Source: an uncultured Clostridium sp.
GTDB taxonomy: Bacteria; Bacillota; Clostridia; Lachnospirales; Lachnospiraceae
Assembly (NCBI RefSeq): GCF_900547735.1
Contig: NZ_URHZ01000005.1
Coordinates: forward strand, 42,791-106,790
Reading direction: 5' to 3'
Length of the DNA: 64,000 nt
Shown: positions 1 through 8,276 of the stretch, one piece after another
Layout of the letters: every line of letters starts with the position of its first letter
Numbering within the stretch: position 1 is the stretch's first letter
Position numbers and translations under genes: made by a program
The notes under the pieces: generated by a model
Told to the model about the DNA's origin: nothing
Database searches by the model: none
Seen by the model: only the letters and a program-made list of their open reading frames with translations

Positions 1-529
1 ATTCGTCCTTAACAAGGGTGTAGAGATGGTAGGGTTCCAACTGGTAGGCGTCGATGTTGGAGGTTCCGGTTATGGGCGAAACGAGGTGCGCAATAAATGC
101 CATATCGATTTTCTTTCCCATAATCTGATTCATAAGCTCCAGCGTATTTCCCTTTTTCATCTCAATGGAACAGCGGCTGTCCGCCGTCCGGCTTAGAAAG
201 GAGGCAATGGGGATGGTGACGCCAACCCGTCCCATATGGTCGACGCTTCCAATTAAAAGATGGTCCGAGTTAGAAAAACGGCGGATCGAATCGGTCATTT
301 CCTCATAATCCTGCAAAAGTTTCCCGGCATGGATTAGAAATTCGCTTCCCGCGGGAGTCAATGTTGCGGAGCGTTTACTCCGGTCAAAAAGCCGGACATT
401 CAGTTCATCCTCTAACTTGCTGATGTGCTTGGATAAAGAGGACTGGGATATGGAAACCTCGTAGGCCGCATCAGAAAAACTTTTCAGTTCCACAACTGCA
501 ATAAAACATTGAAGCTGGAATATCTCCAT
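1..529 (-). CDS. LysR-family transcriptional regulator (partial, 3' end outside window)
   Basis: N-terminal 176 residues of a LysR-type regulator; the gene runs off the left edge. Reading from the ATG at 529, it opens MEIFQLQCFIAVVELKSF and continues with a winged helix-turn-helix (roughly residues 18-60, with the typical SQSSLSKHISKLEDEL recognition region and the DRSKRS wing), followed by the start of the effector-binding domain. The family usually has about 300 residues. A GAAAGGTG site precedes the ATG. It is divergent from the FAD oxidoreductase/anion transporter pair, the usual place for a LysR activator of a small catabolic operon, and a T-N11-A dyad lies between them. The ligand cannot be read from the sequence. 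Family call is firm; its target is inferred. Confidence 0.93.
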   Translation of the reverse strand, partial: MEIFQLQCFIAVVELKSFSDAAYEVSISQSSLSKHISKLEDELNVRLFDRSKRSATLTPAGSEFLIHAGKLLQDYEEMTDSIRRFSNSDHLLIGSVDHMGRVGVTIPIASFLSRTADSRCSIEMKKGNTLELMNQIMGKKIDMAFIAHLVSPITGTSNIDAYQLEPYHLYTLVKDE

Positions 530-576
530 CGCTATCACCTTTCATGAAAAATCAGGCTGTACAAATATCGTTTTTT

Positions 577-606
577 ATTATAGCACGATAAAAAAAGAAT
601 TTTCAA
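577..606 (-). promoter_or_regulatory. Promoter of the LysR gene
   Basis: On the minus strand TTGAAA (601-606) and a perfect TATAAT (577-582) are separated by 18 bases and lie about 50 bases upstream of the LysR start. Good sigma-A match by eye. Confidence 0.6.
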
Positions 607-629
607 CCATAAAATCTGAATTTTAAAAT

Positions 630-659
630 AATTCTTGTAGAAATTCTAAGAATTATAAT
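630..659 (+). promoter_or_regulatory. Candidate LysR box and -10 of the FAD/transporter operon
   Basis: AATTCTT (630-636) and AAGAATT (648-654) form a perfect 7-bp dyad with an 11-base spacer, the T-N11-A pattern of LysR operators. A TATAAT (654-659) abuts it on the plus strand with only a poor -35 (ATTCTT) 17 bases upstream, as expected for an activator-dependent promoter reading into the gene at 762. Binding by the adjacent LysR protein is inferred. Confidence 0.5.
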
Positions 660-761
660 TGTTTCCTTTTTGGAATCTTATGTTTCCGAATCGAAATTGA
701 TTTCCCATTTTTTATCTGTTTAAATGGAGGAAGAAACAGAAAAAGGAGGTACTAACTATTT

Positions 762-2030
762 ATGCAAACCAGAGAACCATTTGATCTGATTGTGGCCGGG
801 GGAGGAACTGCCGGAACACTAAGTGCACTGGCTGCCGCCAGGGAAGGGCTGAGGGTCGCCGTGGTCGAACGCGGTACATGTCTTGGCGGTACGGCGGTCA
901 ATTCCGGGCTGACGGAAATGAATGCGGCCGGTTTTCAGGGAAAGCCTCTGTACCGTGGGATCGAACGGGAAATCTTTGAAAACATGATCCAAAACGGATA
1001 TGCGCAGTATCATGATGCGGTCCCCATGTCCTCCAATCAGAGTGTGAAAATCGACCGTCTGCGCTATAATCCGGAGATGCTGAAGCTGCTTTTGGAGGAA
1101 TTGGCGGTAGAGGCAGGCGTTTCACTTTTTTACGGCTCCGAACTTATCTCGGCAAAGGAAAACGAAAATATCTGCAGGCTCAGGGTGAGGGGCGAATCCC
1201 AGTCCATAGACCTGACGGGCCGCTATCTGATTGACGCCACGGGAAATGCCTCACTCGTTCAGGCCCTGGGAAGTGAAACGGTCGGGGTCAGGGACGGTAA
1301 CCGGATGATCGCCACCCTGATGTTCCGGGTTTCGAATATCGACATGGCCCGGCTGATGCCATTCCTGGGCAGCGGGCAAATGGGGGAAGTAATCCGGGAA
1401 GGACGGGAAACCGGAATTCTGAAGGGCGGCATACTGGCCGTCACCCCCGTTCCGGGTACCGGCGATGCCAGTATCAACGTCACCAGAGTCCGCTGTGACA
1501 GCGAGGATATCTGCGACAGCTCCCGCGGAATGGTGGAGGCCCGGACGCAGATTTTACCGGTGCTCCGTTTTATGCGCGGCCGTATTCCCGGTATGGAACA
1601 GATCTATCTGTCCGGTATTTCCACGGTGATGGGCGTGAGGGATGCGAGGCGCATCTGCGGCCGGTACAGGCTGACCATCGAGGATCTGGAATCCATGAAA
1701 GAATTCGATGATTCCGTTGCCTGCGGCTGTTATCCGATGGATATTCACGATCCGGCCACCGGTACCGTAATCTGGAAAATGCTTCCGGGCGTGTATCATA
1801 TACCGCTTCGGAGCCTGCTGCCGAAGGGCCTCCACCGCACAATGGCGGCCGGGAAATGCCTGTGTGCCGATGACGGGGCCTTTGGGGCGGTCCGCGTCAT
1901 GCCGATCATGATGAATGTGGGGGAATCCGCCGGCTATGCGGCAGCGCTCGCAAAGCGGAACGGATATAAACTGGATGAGATACCTGCGGATGAACTGCGG
2001 CAGTATCTCTCCCTGAAATACGAAGATTAA
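762..2030 (+). CDS. FAD-dependent oxidoreductase (FAD_oxidored family)
   Basis: 422-residue flavoprotein. The N terminus carries the dinucleotide-binding fold: GGGTAG at residues 13-18 in a beta-alpha-beta unit ending VVERG, then a CLGGTAVNSG segment. The C-terminal part has the second FAD contact typical of the family (IPLRSLLPKG...MAAGKCLCADDGAFGAVRVMPIMMNVGESAGYAAA). Length and motif order match the PF12831 group of putative dehydrogenases/reductases, whose substrates are mostly unknown. AGGAGG lies about 13 bases upstream of the ATG. It sits 19 bases before an anion transporter gene, so the two probably import and oxidise or reduce the same small organic acid; this pairing is inference. 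No signal peptide, so cytoplasmic. Confidence 0.85.
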   Translation: MQTREPFDLIVAGGGTAGTLSALAAAREGLRVAVVERGTCLGGTAVNSGLTEMNAAGFQGKPLYRGIEREIFENMIQNGYAQYHDAVPMSSNQSVKIDRLRYNPEMLKLLLEELAVEAGVSLFYGSELISAKENENICRLRVRGESQSIDLTGRYLIDATGNASLVQALGSETVGVRDGNRMIATLMFRVSNIDMARLMPFLGSGQMGEVIREGRETGILKGGILAVTPVPGTGDASINVTRVRCDSEDICDSSRGMVEARTQILPVLRFMRGRIPGMEQIYLSGISTVMGVRDARRICGRYRLTIEDLESMKEFDDSVACGCYPMDIHDPATGTVIWKMLPGVYHIPLRSLLPKGLHRTMAAGKCLCADDGAFGAVRVMPIMMNVGESAGYAAALAKRNGYKLDEIPADELRQYLSLKYED

Positions 2031-2049
2031 AAAATGGAGAAGATGACAA

Positions 2050-3492
2050 ATGGAGAAGAAAAAGACAAAAACAGTGATGGCTCTGATTGCTTCGGCATTC
2101 ATCCTTTTATTCCGGTTTATCCCGGCTCCGGCCGGTCTGACCGCGGACAGTATGCAGGTAATTGGTATTTTTATCGGAATCATGCTGATGTGGAACTTCG
2201 TGGGCACCGACTGGCCCAGTTTTCTCTGCATGGCGGTGCTGGCCGTATTCCAGATCATGAAACCCGCCGACATTTTTAAAAGCGGATTCGGCAACGCGAC
2301 TATCGCATTCCTGCTGGTGTTTTTCATGATGAGCCATGTACTGTCTCAGGTAGGGTTTTCGCGGCGCATGGCCATCTGGTTTTTTACCAATAAGCTGGCC
2401 GGAAAGAGCCCGTGGATGTTTGTGATCATGTTCCTGTTCGGTGCGATGTTTATGGCGTCCTTTATGTCACAGACCGCGGCGCTCCTGATTTTCCTGCCAA
2501 TCGCAGAGCAGATCTTCAAGGAACTCGATTACAGGAAGGGCGACCGTTTTCCGCAGATGCTCGTGCTCGGTCTGGGCATTGCCGTCGGGATCGGTTCGGC
2601 GAACACGCCTCTTGGACATGCAATCGTCCTGATTCCAATCCAGCTTCTTAAAGAGCAGACAGGTCTGGATGTAAATATCATGTCCTACAGCGCCTTTGGA
2701 ATCGCCAGCGGCATCCTGATTTTCGCCGCACTGATTCTGATATACCGCCTGCTCTACCGGCCCGACCTAAGCAGACTTGCCGCCTACGATGCGGGGAAAA
2801 TGCGCAGCGGGCTGAAACCCATGAGCAAGCAGGAAAAAATATCCTCCGGCTTATTTGCGGCAGTGATCATTATCTGGATCCTGCAGGGATTTCTGAAGGA
2901 CATTGCGCCGGTGTTGGGCGGATATCTGGCCGGACTCGGCAATGCGGTGCCGGTTCTCATCGCCATTATTATCCTGTGCGTGATAGAGGTGGACGGCAAA
3001 CCCATTATGGACTATAAGGACGCAGCAACCCACGGAGTGCCGTGGAGCGCCCTGATATTCAACTCGGCGGTTCTGGTGCTCAGCGGCGCGTTGGTGCTTG
3101 ATAAGGTGGGAATCTCCGATTTCCTGATTCAGACGGTTACACCCCTTGTTTCGGGAATGAACCAGAGTGTGTTCATCCTTGCCATTGCATCACTCTGCGT
3201 TATCGCGACGAATTTTTCTTCCAACACGGTCTGTGCAACGGTATTTTATACCATTTCCGCACCGATTGCCATGGCAATGGGAAACATCAACATGGTTGCT
3301 CTGGCATCCGTCATCGCGGCAGCGGCCTCTTATGCGTTTGCAACACCGCCGTCCACGATGCCGATGGCCGTTGTCGCCGGAACCGGCTGGGTGGATGTCA
3401 AGGTCATGTTTAAATACGGAGGCCTGATTGCGGCAGTCAGCATTCTGGTTCTGGCATTTGTCGGATACCCTATCGCGGCGGCGCTGCTTTAA
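2050..3492 (+). CDS. SLC13/DASS-family anion (dicarboxylate) permease
   Basis: 480-residue polytopic membrane protein with about 11-12 hydrophobic segments. It shows the two inverted-repeat signature loops of the divalent-anion:sodium symporter group: SQTAA in the first half (near residue 140), followed by GSANTPLGHA, and SSNTVCAT in the second half (near residue 390). The family imports dicarboxylates, sulfate or related anions driven by sodium. The ATG at 2050 is chosen because GGAGA lies about 10 bases upstream; an ATG at 2034 is in another frame. It is the last gene of a two-gene operon with the FAD oxidoreductase and ends at a strong terminator. The substrate is not determined. Confidence 0.85.
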   Translation: MEKKKTKTVMALIASAFILLFRFIPAPAGLTADSMQVIGIFIGIMLMWNFVGTDWPSFLCMAVLAVFQIMKPADIFKSGFGNATIAFLLVFFMMSHVLSQVGFSRRMAIWFFTNKLAGKSPWMFVIMFLFGAMFMASFMSQTAALLIFLPIAEQIFKELDYRKGDRFPQMLVLGLGIAVGIGSANTPLGHAIVLIPIQLLKEQTGLDVNIMSYSAFGIASGILIFAALILIYRLLYRPDLSRLAAYDAGKMRSGLKPMSKQEKISSGLFAAVIIIWILQGFLKDIAPVLGGYLAGLGNAVPVLIAIIILCVIEVDGKPIMDYKDAATHGVPWSALIFNSAVLVLSGALVLDKVGISDFLIQTVTPLVSGMNQSVFILAIASLCVIATNFSSNTVCATVFYTISAPIAMAMGNINMVALASVIAAAASYAFATPPSTMPMAVVAGTGWVDVKVMFKYGGLIAAVSILVLAFVGYPIAAALL

Positions 3493-3533
3493 GAAAAAGG
3501 TAACACAGGGCCGTCCGGCGGGACTCGGCCGGA

Positions 3534-3571
3534 AAGAATCCCCGGGGAACTTCCGCTCCCCGGGGATTCTT
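3534..3571. terminator. Bidirectional rho-independent terminator between convergent operons
   Basis: Perfect 15-bp arms AAGAATCCCCGGGGA (3534-3548) and its complement (3557-3571) with an 8-base loop. It lies 41 bases after the permease stop and just past the stop of the convergent amidohydrolase at 3590, so it can end both transcripts. Confidence 0.8.
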
Positions 3572-3589
3572 ATCCGTTTATGGTACCTG

Positions 3590-5224
3590 TCATCTATACT
3601 GATATACTATTTTTCCCCCGCACATCGTCATCAGAACCTTCACGTGTTCAATCTCATCCGCAGGAATCTCAAAAATATTCCGTTCCAGGACCTGCAGATC
3701 GGCGCATTTCCCTACTTCCAGAGAACCGCAGAAGTCTTCCGCATGGTTCTGCCAGGCCGGATAAATCGTGTACATCCTGACGGCCTCACGGATGTCAATG
3801 GCCATCTCCGGGTGGTAAACCTTCCCGTCCTTCGCCTTTCTGCTCACCAAAAAGTGCAGTCCCTTCATCCAGTTCATCGGAAGCGCCGGAGCATCGGATC
3901 CTTCCGCCACCAGCATTCCTCCGTCCAGAAGAACTTTGTAATCCGTCTCTCCGCCGAACTCATAACCTCCCACGGCCTGGGCCCCGCAGCCGATCCCATG
4001 TCTCACGCACTTTTTGATGTTCTCCCTGCTGGAACCGCTGGCATGAAGGATAAAGTGGCGCAGATCGCGTCCCGGCTCTTCCTCCTCCGCCTCCGAAAGG
4101 GCATCCACCGCTACGTCGATTCCACGTCCTCCGGTGAGGTGTGTGGCCGTCTGCCAGCCCCTGTGGTGAAGTTCTTTGAGTGTTTTGGCAAGCTCTTTTC
4201 CCTGTTCCTCCGGCGTTTCGCCCGGGAACATGCAGTATCCGTTCTGTTCGGGAGGCAGCTCTCTCTCCCATCCGTCGTCTCCGAACACCTTGACGGCATC
4301 CGCCCTCACCCACTCCTTGTCTCCGAATTCCGGCAGCCTCATTTCTCCGATTCCTTCAAATATGGTATCGTAGCTCTGGACACCGCCCTTTCCGGCCAGA
4401 ATATTGACGAATACGCGGGCCGTCAGTTTTCCCGACCTTCTCAGCCTCTCATATCCGTGGATGGCCTCCTCGCCGTAGGTTCCGAAACACATGTCGTTTC
4501 CGCCTATGCCGACTATATCGTTATGGGAGGTAATGCCGTAGCTGTTCATCTGCCGCTGCATCCGCATCAGGCACTCGTCCATCTCATCTCCCACAAGATG
4601 ATGGGCCGCGCGTCCTACCGCCGCCTGGGTTCCGAAATCGGTAAACAGCCCCGTTGGGCTGCCGTCCTCAAACCGGAACATGGCGCCTTCCTCTTTTTTA
4701 AACACAGTATCTTTCGTGATTCCGGCAAGCTCCAGGGCACGTCTGCTCACGAGCATCGTGTGGAGGCCGCCGTCATTTAAAATGACGGGATGCCCCATGG
4801 ACCCCTCCTCGATATCCTTCCAGGTGGGAAGACGGTCTTCTTTGGCCCACTCCTCCACCTGCCATGTTTTAAATCCCCAGCCGATGATCCATGTATCTTC
4901 CGGCAGTTTTTCCGCCTTTTCCCGTATTCTTTCGTTAAATTCCTTTAAGTTGCATGCATCCTCCGGCTCCACCTTGACAAAGTCGGGTGACAGGCTCAGT
5001 CCGGCAAAAGCCGCATGGATATGGGCGTCAAAGGTTCCCGGAAGCACCAGTTTCCCCTCCAGATCGATGATTTTCGTCTCTTCCCCCTGGTATTTAAGGG
5101 CCTGGCTTGTATTTCCGCAGTAAAGAATTCTACCGCCGTCAACCACAAGAGCCTGTACAAACCGGAATGCAGGGTCGACTGTACAAATGACTCCATTGAT
5201 AAAAATTGTATCTGCCTTGTGCAT
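3590..5224 (-). CDS. Amidohydrolase family protein (YtcJ-like, Amidohydro_3)
   Basis: 544-residue metal-dependent hydrolase of the YtcJ/exoenzyme-regulatory branch of the amidohydrolase superfamily. The metal-binding HxH is at residues 68 and 70 (GTFDAHIHAAF); further signatures are the histidine in HLTGGRGIDVAVDA, LHASGSS, and the late aspartate motif GSDAPALPMNWM. The N- and C-terminal strands make the usual beta-sandwich (TIFINGVICTVDP at the start, LQVLERN and KIVYQYR at the end). GGAAAGGCGG precedes the ATG. It is the last gene of the transporter operon, 77 bases after the phosphotriesterase-like gene, so it probably hydrolyses an amide, imide or ester taken up by the transporter. A paralogue lies at 26191-27873. 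Substrate unknown. Confidence 0.85.
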   Translation of the reverse strand: MHKADTIFINGVICTVDPAFRFVQALVVDGGRILYCGNTSQALKYQGEETKIIDLEGKLVLPGTFDAHIHAAFAGLSLSPDFVKVEPEDACNLKEFNERIREKAEKLPEDTWIIGWGFKTWQVEEWAKEDRLPTWKDIEEGSMGHPVILNDGGLHTMLVSRRALELAGITKDTVFKKEEGAMFRFEDGSPTGLFTDFGTQAAVGRAAHHLVGDEMDECLMRMQRQMNSYGITSHNDIVGIGGNDMCFGTYGEEAIHGYERLRRSGKLTARVFVNILAGKGGVQSYDTIFEGIGEMRLPEFGDKEWVRADAVKVFGDDGWERELPPEQNGYCMFPGETPEEQGKELAKTLKELHHRGWQTATHLTGGRGIDVAVDALSEAEEEEPGRDLRHFILHASGSSRENIKKCVRHGIGCGAQAVGGYEFGGETDYKVLLDGGMLVAEGSDAPALPMNWMKGLHFLVSRKAKDGKVYHPEMAIDIREAVRMYTIYPAWQNHAEDFCGSLEVGKCADLQVLERNIFEIPADEIEHVKVLMTMCGGKIVYQYR

Positions 5225-5301
5225 CTTTTTTCCGCCTTTCCTATAAACCGCGATTACACGGCGTGAAACATTATTTTTGAGGGCTGAAGCTCAGTCCGTC
5301 A

Positions 5302-6390
5302 TCAATACGCCAGGATTCTGGCCGGGTTCTTCACCATGATCTGGTCGATGGCAAAGGGTGACACGCCCACGATATCGCGGAGCGTCGGAATGGCGTATCG
5401 CGTCAAACGGCCGTATCCCTCGCCGCCATAGTATCTGGCCATATGTTTCGCGCATGTATCCGTCGCAAGGACGAGCTGCTTTGCATATTCCTCCTGGATG
5501 AGCTGGTAGACGGCCGCCAGACGCATCCATCCCGGAAGGCTTGTGGAGCCTGTGGCCTCCCTGTCCGAGGTGTTGCAGATTTCGATGCAGATGTTGATTC
5601 CTGTATCCAGGACGCGGTGCAGATAGTCGAGGCTGATCCCCCAGCTCTTCTGGTTGGTAATCAGCGTCTTTAAACTGCCCTCTCCAAGAAACGCACCCAT
5701 ATGCGCAATCACGGTCCGCTCCATGTCCACGTTTTCTTCCTTCAGGATCTTTGCGATTTCCAGAGGACCTCCTCCCATCGTAAAGCAGGGATGAACCGTC
5801 AGCGGAAGCCCTGTTTCGTTGGCTGTCCTGGCCGCTGCACGCAGTAAGAGTTCTTCCCTTGGACGGAACCCGGACGAAATTCCCACCTTGATCATTCCCG
5901 GTTTGATGCCCGTATCCTCAATTCCATATTCGATCTCATGCTTCATAAAGTCCATGAAGTCTTCTATCTCCGCATTGTGACACCACTCCGGCCATGATTC
6001 GTAGATGTAAATTCCCGTCGTACCGACTACATTGACGCCCGTATTTTCCGCAATCTTTTTCACTTCCCTGATATCACTGCGGATTCCCGGGACGCTCATC
6101 TCCACCAGGGACCGGCCTCCGGCCTCCTTAAAGTCGGCCACTTCCTTTTCCATGACCGCCGGGTCATCCAAATCCTGGGTATCCCAGGTAAACATGTTGT
6201 TTCTGCGGATGATACCGATATTTTCCAGCGTATTCTTTTCGTTTTCCCCTACGGATTCCTTAAAGCCCGGATGTTCCTCCACAAACTGCTCCCGGAACAC
6301 GCGCCCCTTCATCAGGATGTGCTCATGCATATCGGTAAAGCCGAGCTCTTCCGGCTTGATTTCCCCTGTAACCGTTACAACCTTTTTCAT
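5302..6390 (-). CDS. Phosphotriesterase-family metal-dependent hydrolase (lactonase-like)
   Basis: 362 residues with the binuclear-metal TIM-barrel signature of the phosphotriesterase family: HxH at residues 22 and 24 (FTDMHEHI), a lysine in GMIKVGISS where the bridging carboxylated lysine falls, LTVHPC, VIAHMG, and the catalytic aspartate in LATDTCAK. Family members include lactonases, phosphotriesterases and many uncharacterised hydrolases. The start is placed at 6390, not the longer open frame to 6462: GGAGAGG lies 12 bases upstream of this ATG and the paralogue at 34063 begins at the same residue. It follows the ATPase gene by 59 bases and precedes the amidohydrolase. Cytoplasmic. Probable role: ring opening or ester cleavage of an imported compound (inference). 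Confidence 0.85.
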   Translation of the reverse strand: MKKVVTVTGEIKPEELGFTDMHEHILMKGRVFREQFVEEHPGFKESVGENEKNTLENIGIIRRNNMFTWDTQDLDDPAVMEKEVADFKEAGGRSLVEMSVPGIRSDIREVKKIAENTGVNVVGTTGIYIYESWPEWCHNAEIEDFMDFMKHEIEYGIEDTGIKPGMIKVGISSGFRPREELLLRAAARTANETGLPLTVHPCFTMGGGPLEIAKILKEENVDMERTVIAHMGAFLGEGSLKTLITNQKSWGISLDYLHRVLDTGINICIEICNTSDREATGSTSLPGWMRLAAVYQLIQEEYAKQLVLATDTCAKHMARYYGGEGYGRLTRYAIPTLRDIVGVSPFAIDQIMVKNPARILAY

Positions 6391-6449
6391 AGTTAAACAC
6401 CTCTCCTTTAAAATCACTAATCTTACTCTGCCGTCTATTGCGAAGCGTG

Positions 6450-7415
6450 TTACTGCGCACAAAGTAAGCAGTAACTGTAATGTCCTTCCGAGACTTTGTG
6501 GCGCTTCATCTCCCCGCTCTTACACTCCTCCGTAGCAAACTGGCATCTTGGATGGAACGGACAGCCTGCGGGCATGTTGGATAAGTCGGGGACATTGCCC
6601 TCAATTACATTCAGATCCTCGTCGCCGGCCGCCAGGCTGGGAACACAGGCAATCAGCCCTCTTGTATACGGATGAGTCGGGTTTTTAAAAATCGCCCTCG
6701 TATCCGCCTCTTCCACAACCTTGCCTCCGTAGAAAACAGCGATCCGCTGTGCCAGCGTCGCCACGACGCCCAGGTCGTGTGTTACAATGATGATGCTCGT
6801 TCCGAACTGATCCCGGATATCCCTGAGAAGCCCCAGAATCTGGGCCTGTATCGTCACATCCAGGGCCGTTGTCGGCTCGTCGGCCAGTAAAAGCTTCGGT
6901 TTGCAGGCCAGCGCTATCGCTATCATCACCCTCTGGCACATGCCGCCGGAGAGCTGGTGGGGATAACTGTTCATCCGGATTTCCGGATCCGGGATTCCTA
7001 CGACCTTTAAAAGGTTTACAGCCTCCTCATAAGCCTGTTTTTTATCCATTTTCTCATGTTCCAGAATCATTTCCATGATCTGCTTACCGATACGGATGAC
7101 CGGATCCAGACAGTTCATCGGATCCTGGAAAATCATGGCGATCTCTTTTCCTCTTATCTTCCGGAATTCCTTGTCGTTCTTATATAAAATGTTTTCACCG
7201 TTAAATGTAATCTCACCGCTTATAATTGCGGGCGGCGCCTCCACAAGTCCCAGGATATTGGACAGCGTCACGCTCTTTCCGCAGCCCGATTCCCCTACGA
7301 CGCCCAGGATTTCTCCCTTATCCACATACATGTTTACGCCGTTTACCGCGTGGATATTGCCAGCTTTCGACGGGAATTCCACTTTTAAATCCTTTATTTC
7401 AAGCAAATGCTCCAT
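6450..7415 (-). CDS. Peptide-type ABC transporter ATPase, OppD/DppD-like
   Basis: 321 residues. Walker A GESGCGKS at 41-48, signature LSGGMCQR, Walker B LLLADEPT, and the C-terminal oligopeptide-ABC extension with the conserved CPFHPRCQFATEEC cysteines (a probable iron-sulfur or zinc site in the family). It is one of two ATPases of the importer, partnered with the OppF-like protein at 8273-9388. 36 bases separate it from the permease upstream. A paralogue with the same position in a second operon is at 35204-36181. Typical substrates are peptides, nickel chelates or other small solutes; the real substrate is unknown. Confidence 0.92.
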   Translation of the reverse strand: MEHLLEIKDLKVEFPSKAGNIHAVNGVNMYVDKGEILGVVGESGCGKSVTLSNILGLVEAPPAIISGEITFNGENILYKNDKEFRKIRGKEIAMIFQDPMNCLDPVIRIGKQIMEMILEHEKMDKKQAYEEAVNLLKVVGIPDPEIRMNSYPHQLSGGMCQRVMIAIALACKPKLLLADEPTTALDVTIQAQILGLLRDIRDQFGTSIIIVTHDLGVVATLAQRIAVFYGGKVVEEADTRAIFKNPTHPYTRGLIACVPSLAAGDEDLNVIEGNVPDLSNMPAGCPFHPRCQFATEECKSGEMKRHKVSEGHYSYCLLCAQ

Positions 7416-7451
7416 ATCCGCTCTCCTTTTCGCTTCGTTACGCCGCCTCCG

Positions 7452-8276
7452 TCAATTACTTCTCAGTCTCGGATCCAGCACGTCCCTCAGGCCGTCTCCC
7501 AGAAGATTGAATGCAAGCGTCGTCAGCGTGATCATCAGACCGCCGAATATGGCGACCCAGGGGGCGTCGATAAACACATCCTTGCCCTCGTTGATAATCA
7601 TTCCCCAGGACGGCGTCGGCGGCGCTATTCCAAGACCCAGAAATCCAAGGGAAGATTCCGCCATGATACAGCCGCCGATTGTCCCCGATAAGGTGATGAA
7701 AATCTGAGGCAGGGCATTGGGAATAATGTGTTTAAAAATCGTGTAGCCGCTCCCCGCGCCCATTGTTTTCGACGCCATGATGAAGGTACGCTCCCTGATG
7801 GACAGCGTCTCGCTCCGCGCAATACGGTAAAAGCCCGGAATAACCGGAATTCCGATTGCCAGGCACATCCTGGTCTCCGTCGAACCGAAGCAGATGGCGA
7901 TAATCATCGAAAGCAGCATGGATGGGAATGCCATCATGATATCCATCATCCTGCCTACAAAGAAATCCATTTTTCCCCTGAAGTAACCGCAGATAAAACC
8001 AATGGTGCTTCCAATGGAGAGAGCCAGCATTACGGACAGAAATGAAACCTTTAAGGACACTCTTGCCCCGTATATCAGCCTCGTCCACACGTCCTTCCCG
8101 TAATCATCCGTTCCCATGATGTGAAGCATCGACGGAGCCAGAAGACGGTCGCCCAGGTGATTCGTCTTATAATCATAGGGTGTCAGCAAGGGGGCCGCCA
8201 CTGCCAGAAACATCATTGCAAGTATGACAACTGCCCCGAACACGACCATTTTATTATGCAGCAGCCGTTTTATCAT
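7452..8276 (-). CDS. Peptide-type ABC transporter permease, OppC/DppC-like
   Basis: 274 residues with an N-terminal OppC-type segment (TPYDYKTNHLGDRLLAPSMLHIMGTDDYGKDVWTR: the LLAP...H.MGTD..G.D...R pattern) and about six membrane helices. The BPD_transp EAA loop is at about residues 165-190 (SETLSIRERTFIMASKTMGAG). The start overlaps the stop of the OppF-like gene by four bases, indicating translational coupling. It forms the inner-membrane channel with the OppB-like protein. Confidence 0.92.
   Translation of the reverse strand: MIKRLLHNKMVVFGAVVILAMMFLAVAAPLLTPYDYKTNHLGDRLLAPSMLHIMGTDDYGKDVWTRLIYGARVSLKVSFLSVMLALSIGSTIGFICGYFRGKMDFFVGRMMDIMMAFPSMLLSMIIAICFGSTETRMCLAIGIPVIPGFYRIARSETLSIRERTFIMASKTMGAGSGYTIFKHIIPNALPQIFITLSGTIGGCIMAESSLGFLGLGIAPPTPSWGMIINEGKDVFIDAPWVAIFGGLMITLTTLAFNLLGDGLRDVLDPRLRSN

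Noticed and set aside
1554..2327. 257-codon minus-strand open frame
   Set aside because: Antisense to the FAD oxidoreductase and transporter junction; low-quality composition; no family pattern.
3428..4780. 450-codon plus-strand open frame
   Set aside because: It runs antisense through the amidohydrolase gene, is arginine/histidine/proline rich and has no recognisable domain or ribosome site.
6390..6462. Longer N terminus for the phosphotriesterase-like protein
   Set aside because: It would overlap the ATPase stop, lacks a ribosome site and is absent from the paralogue.
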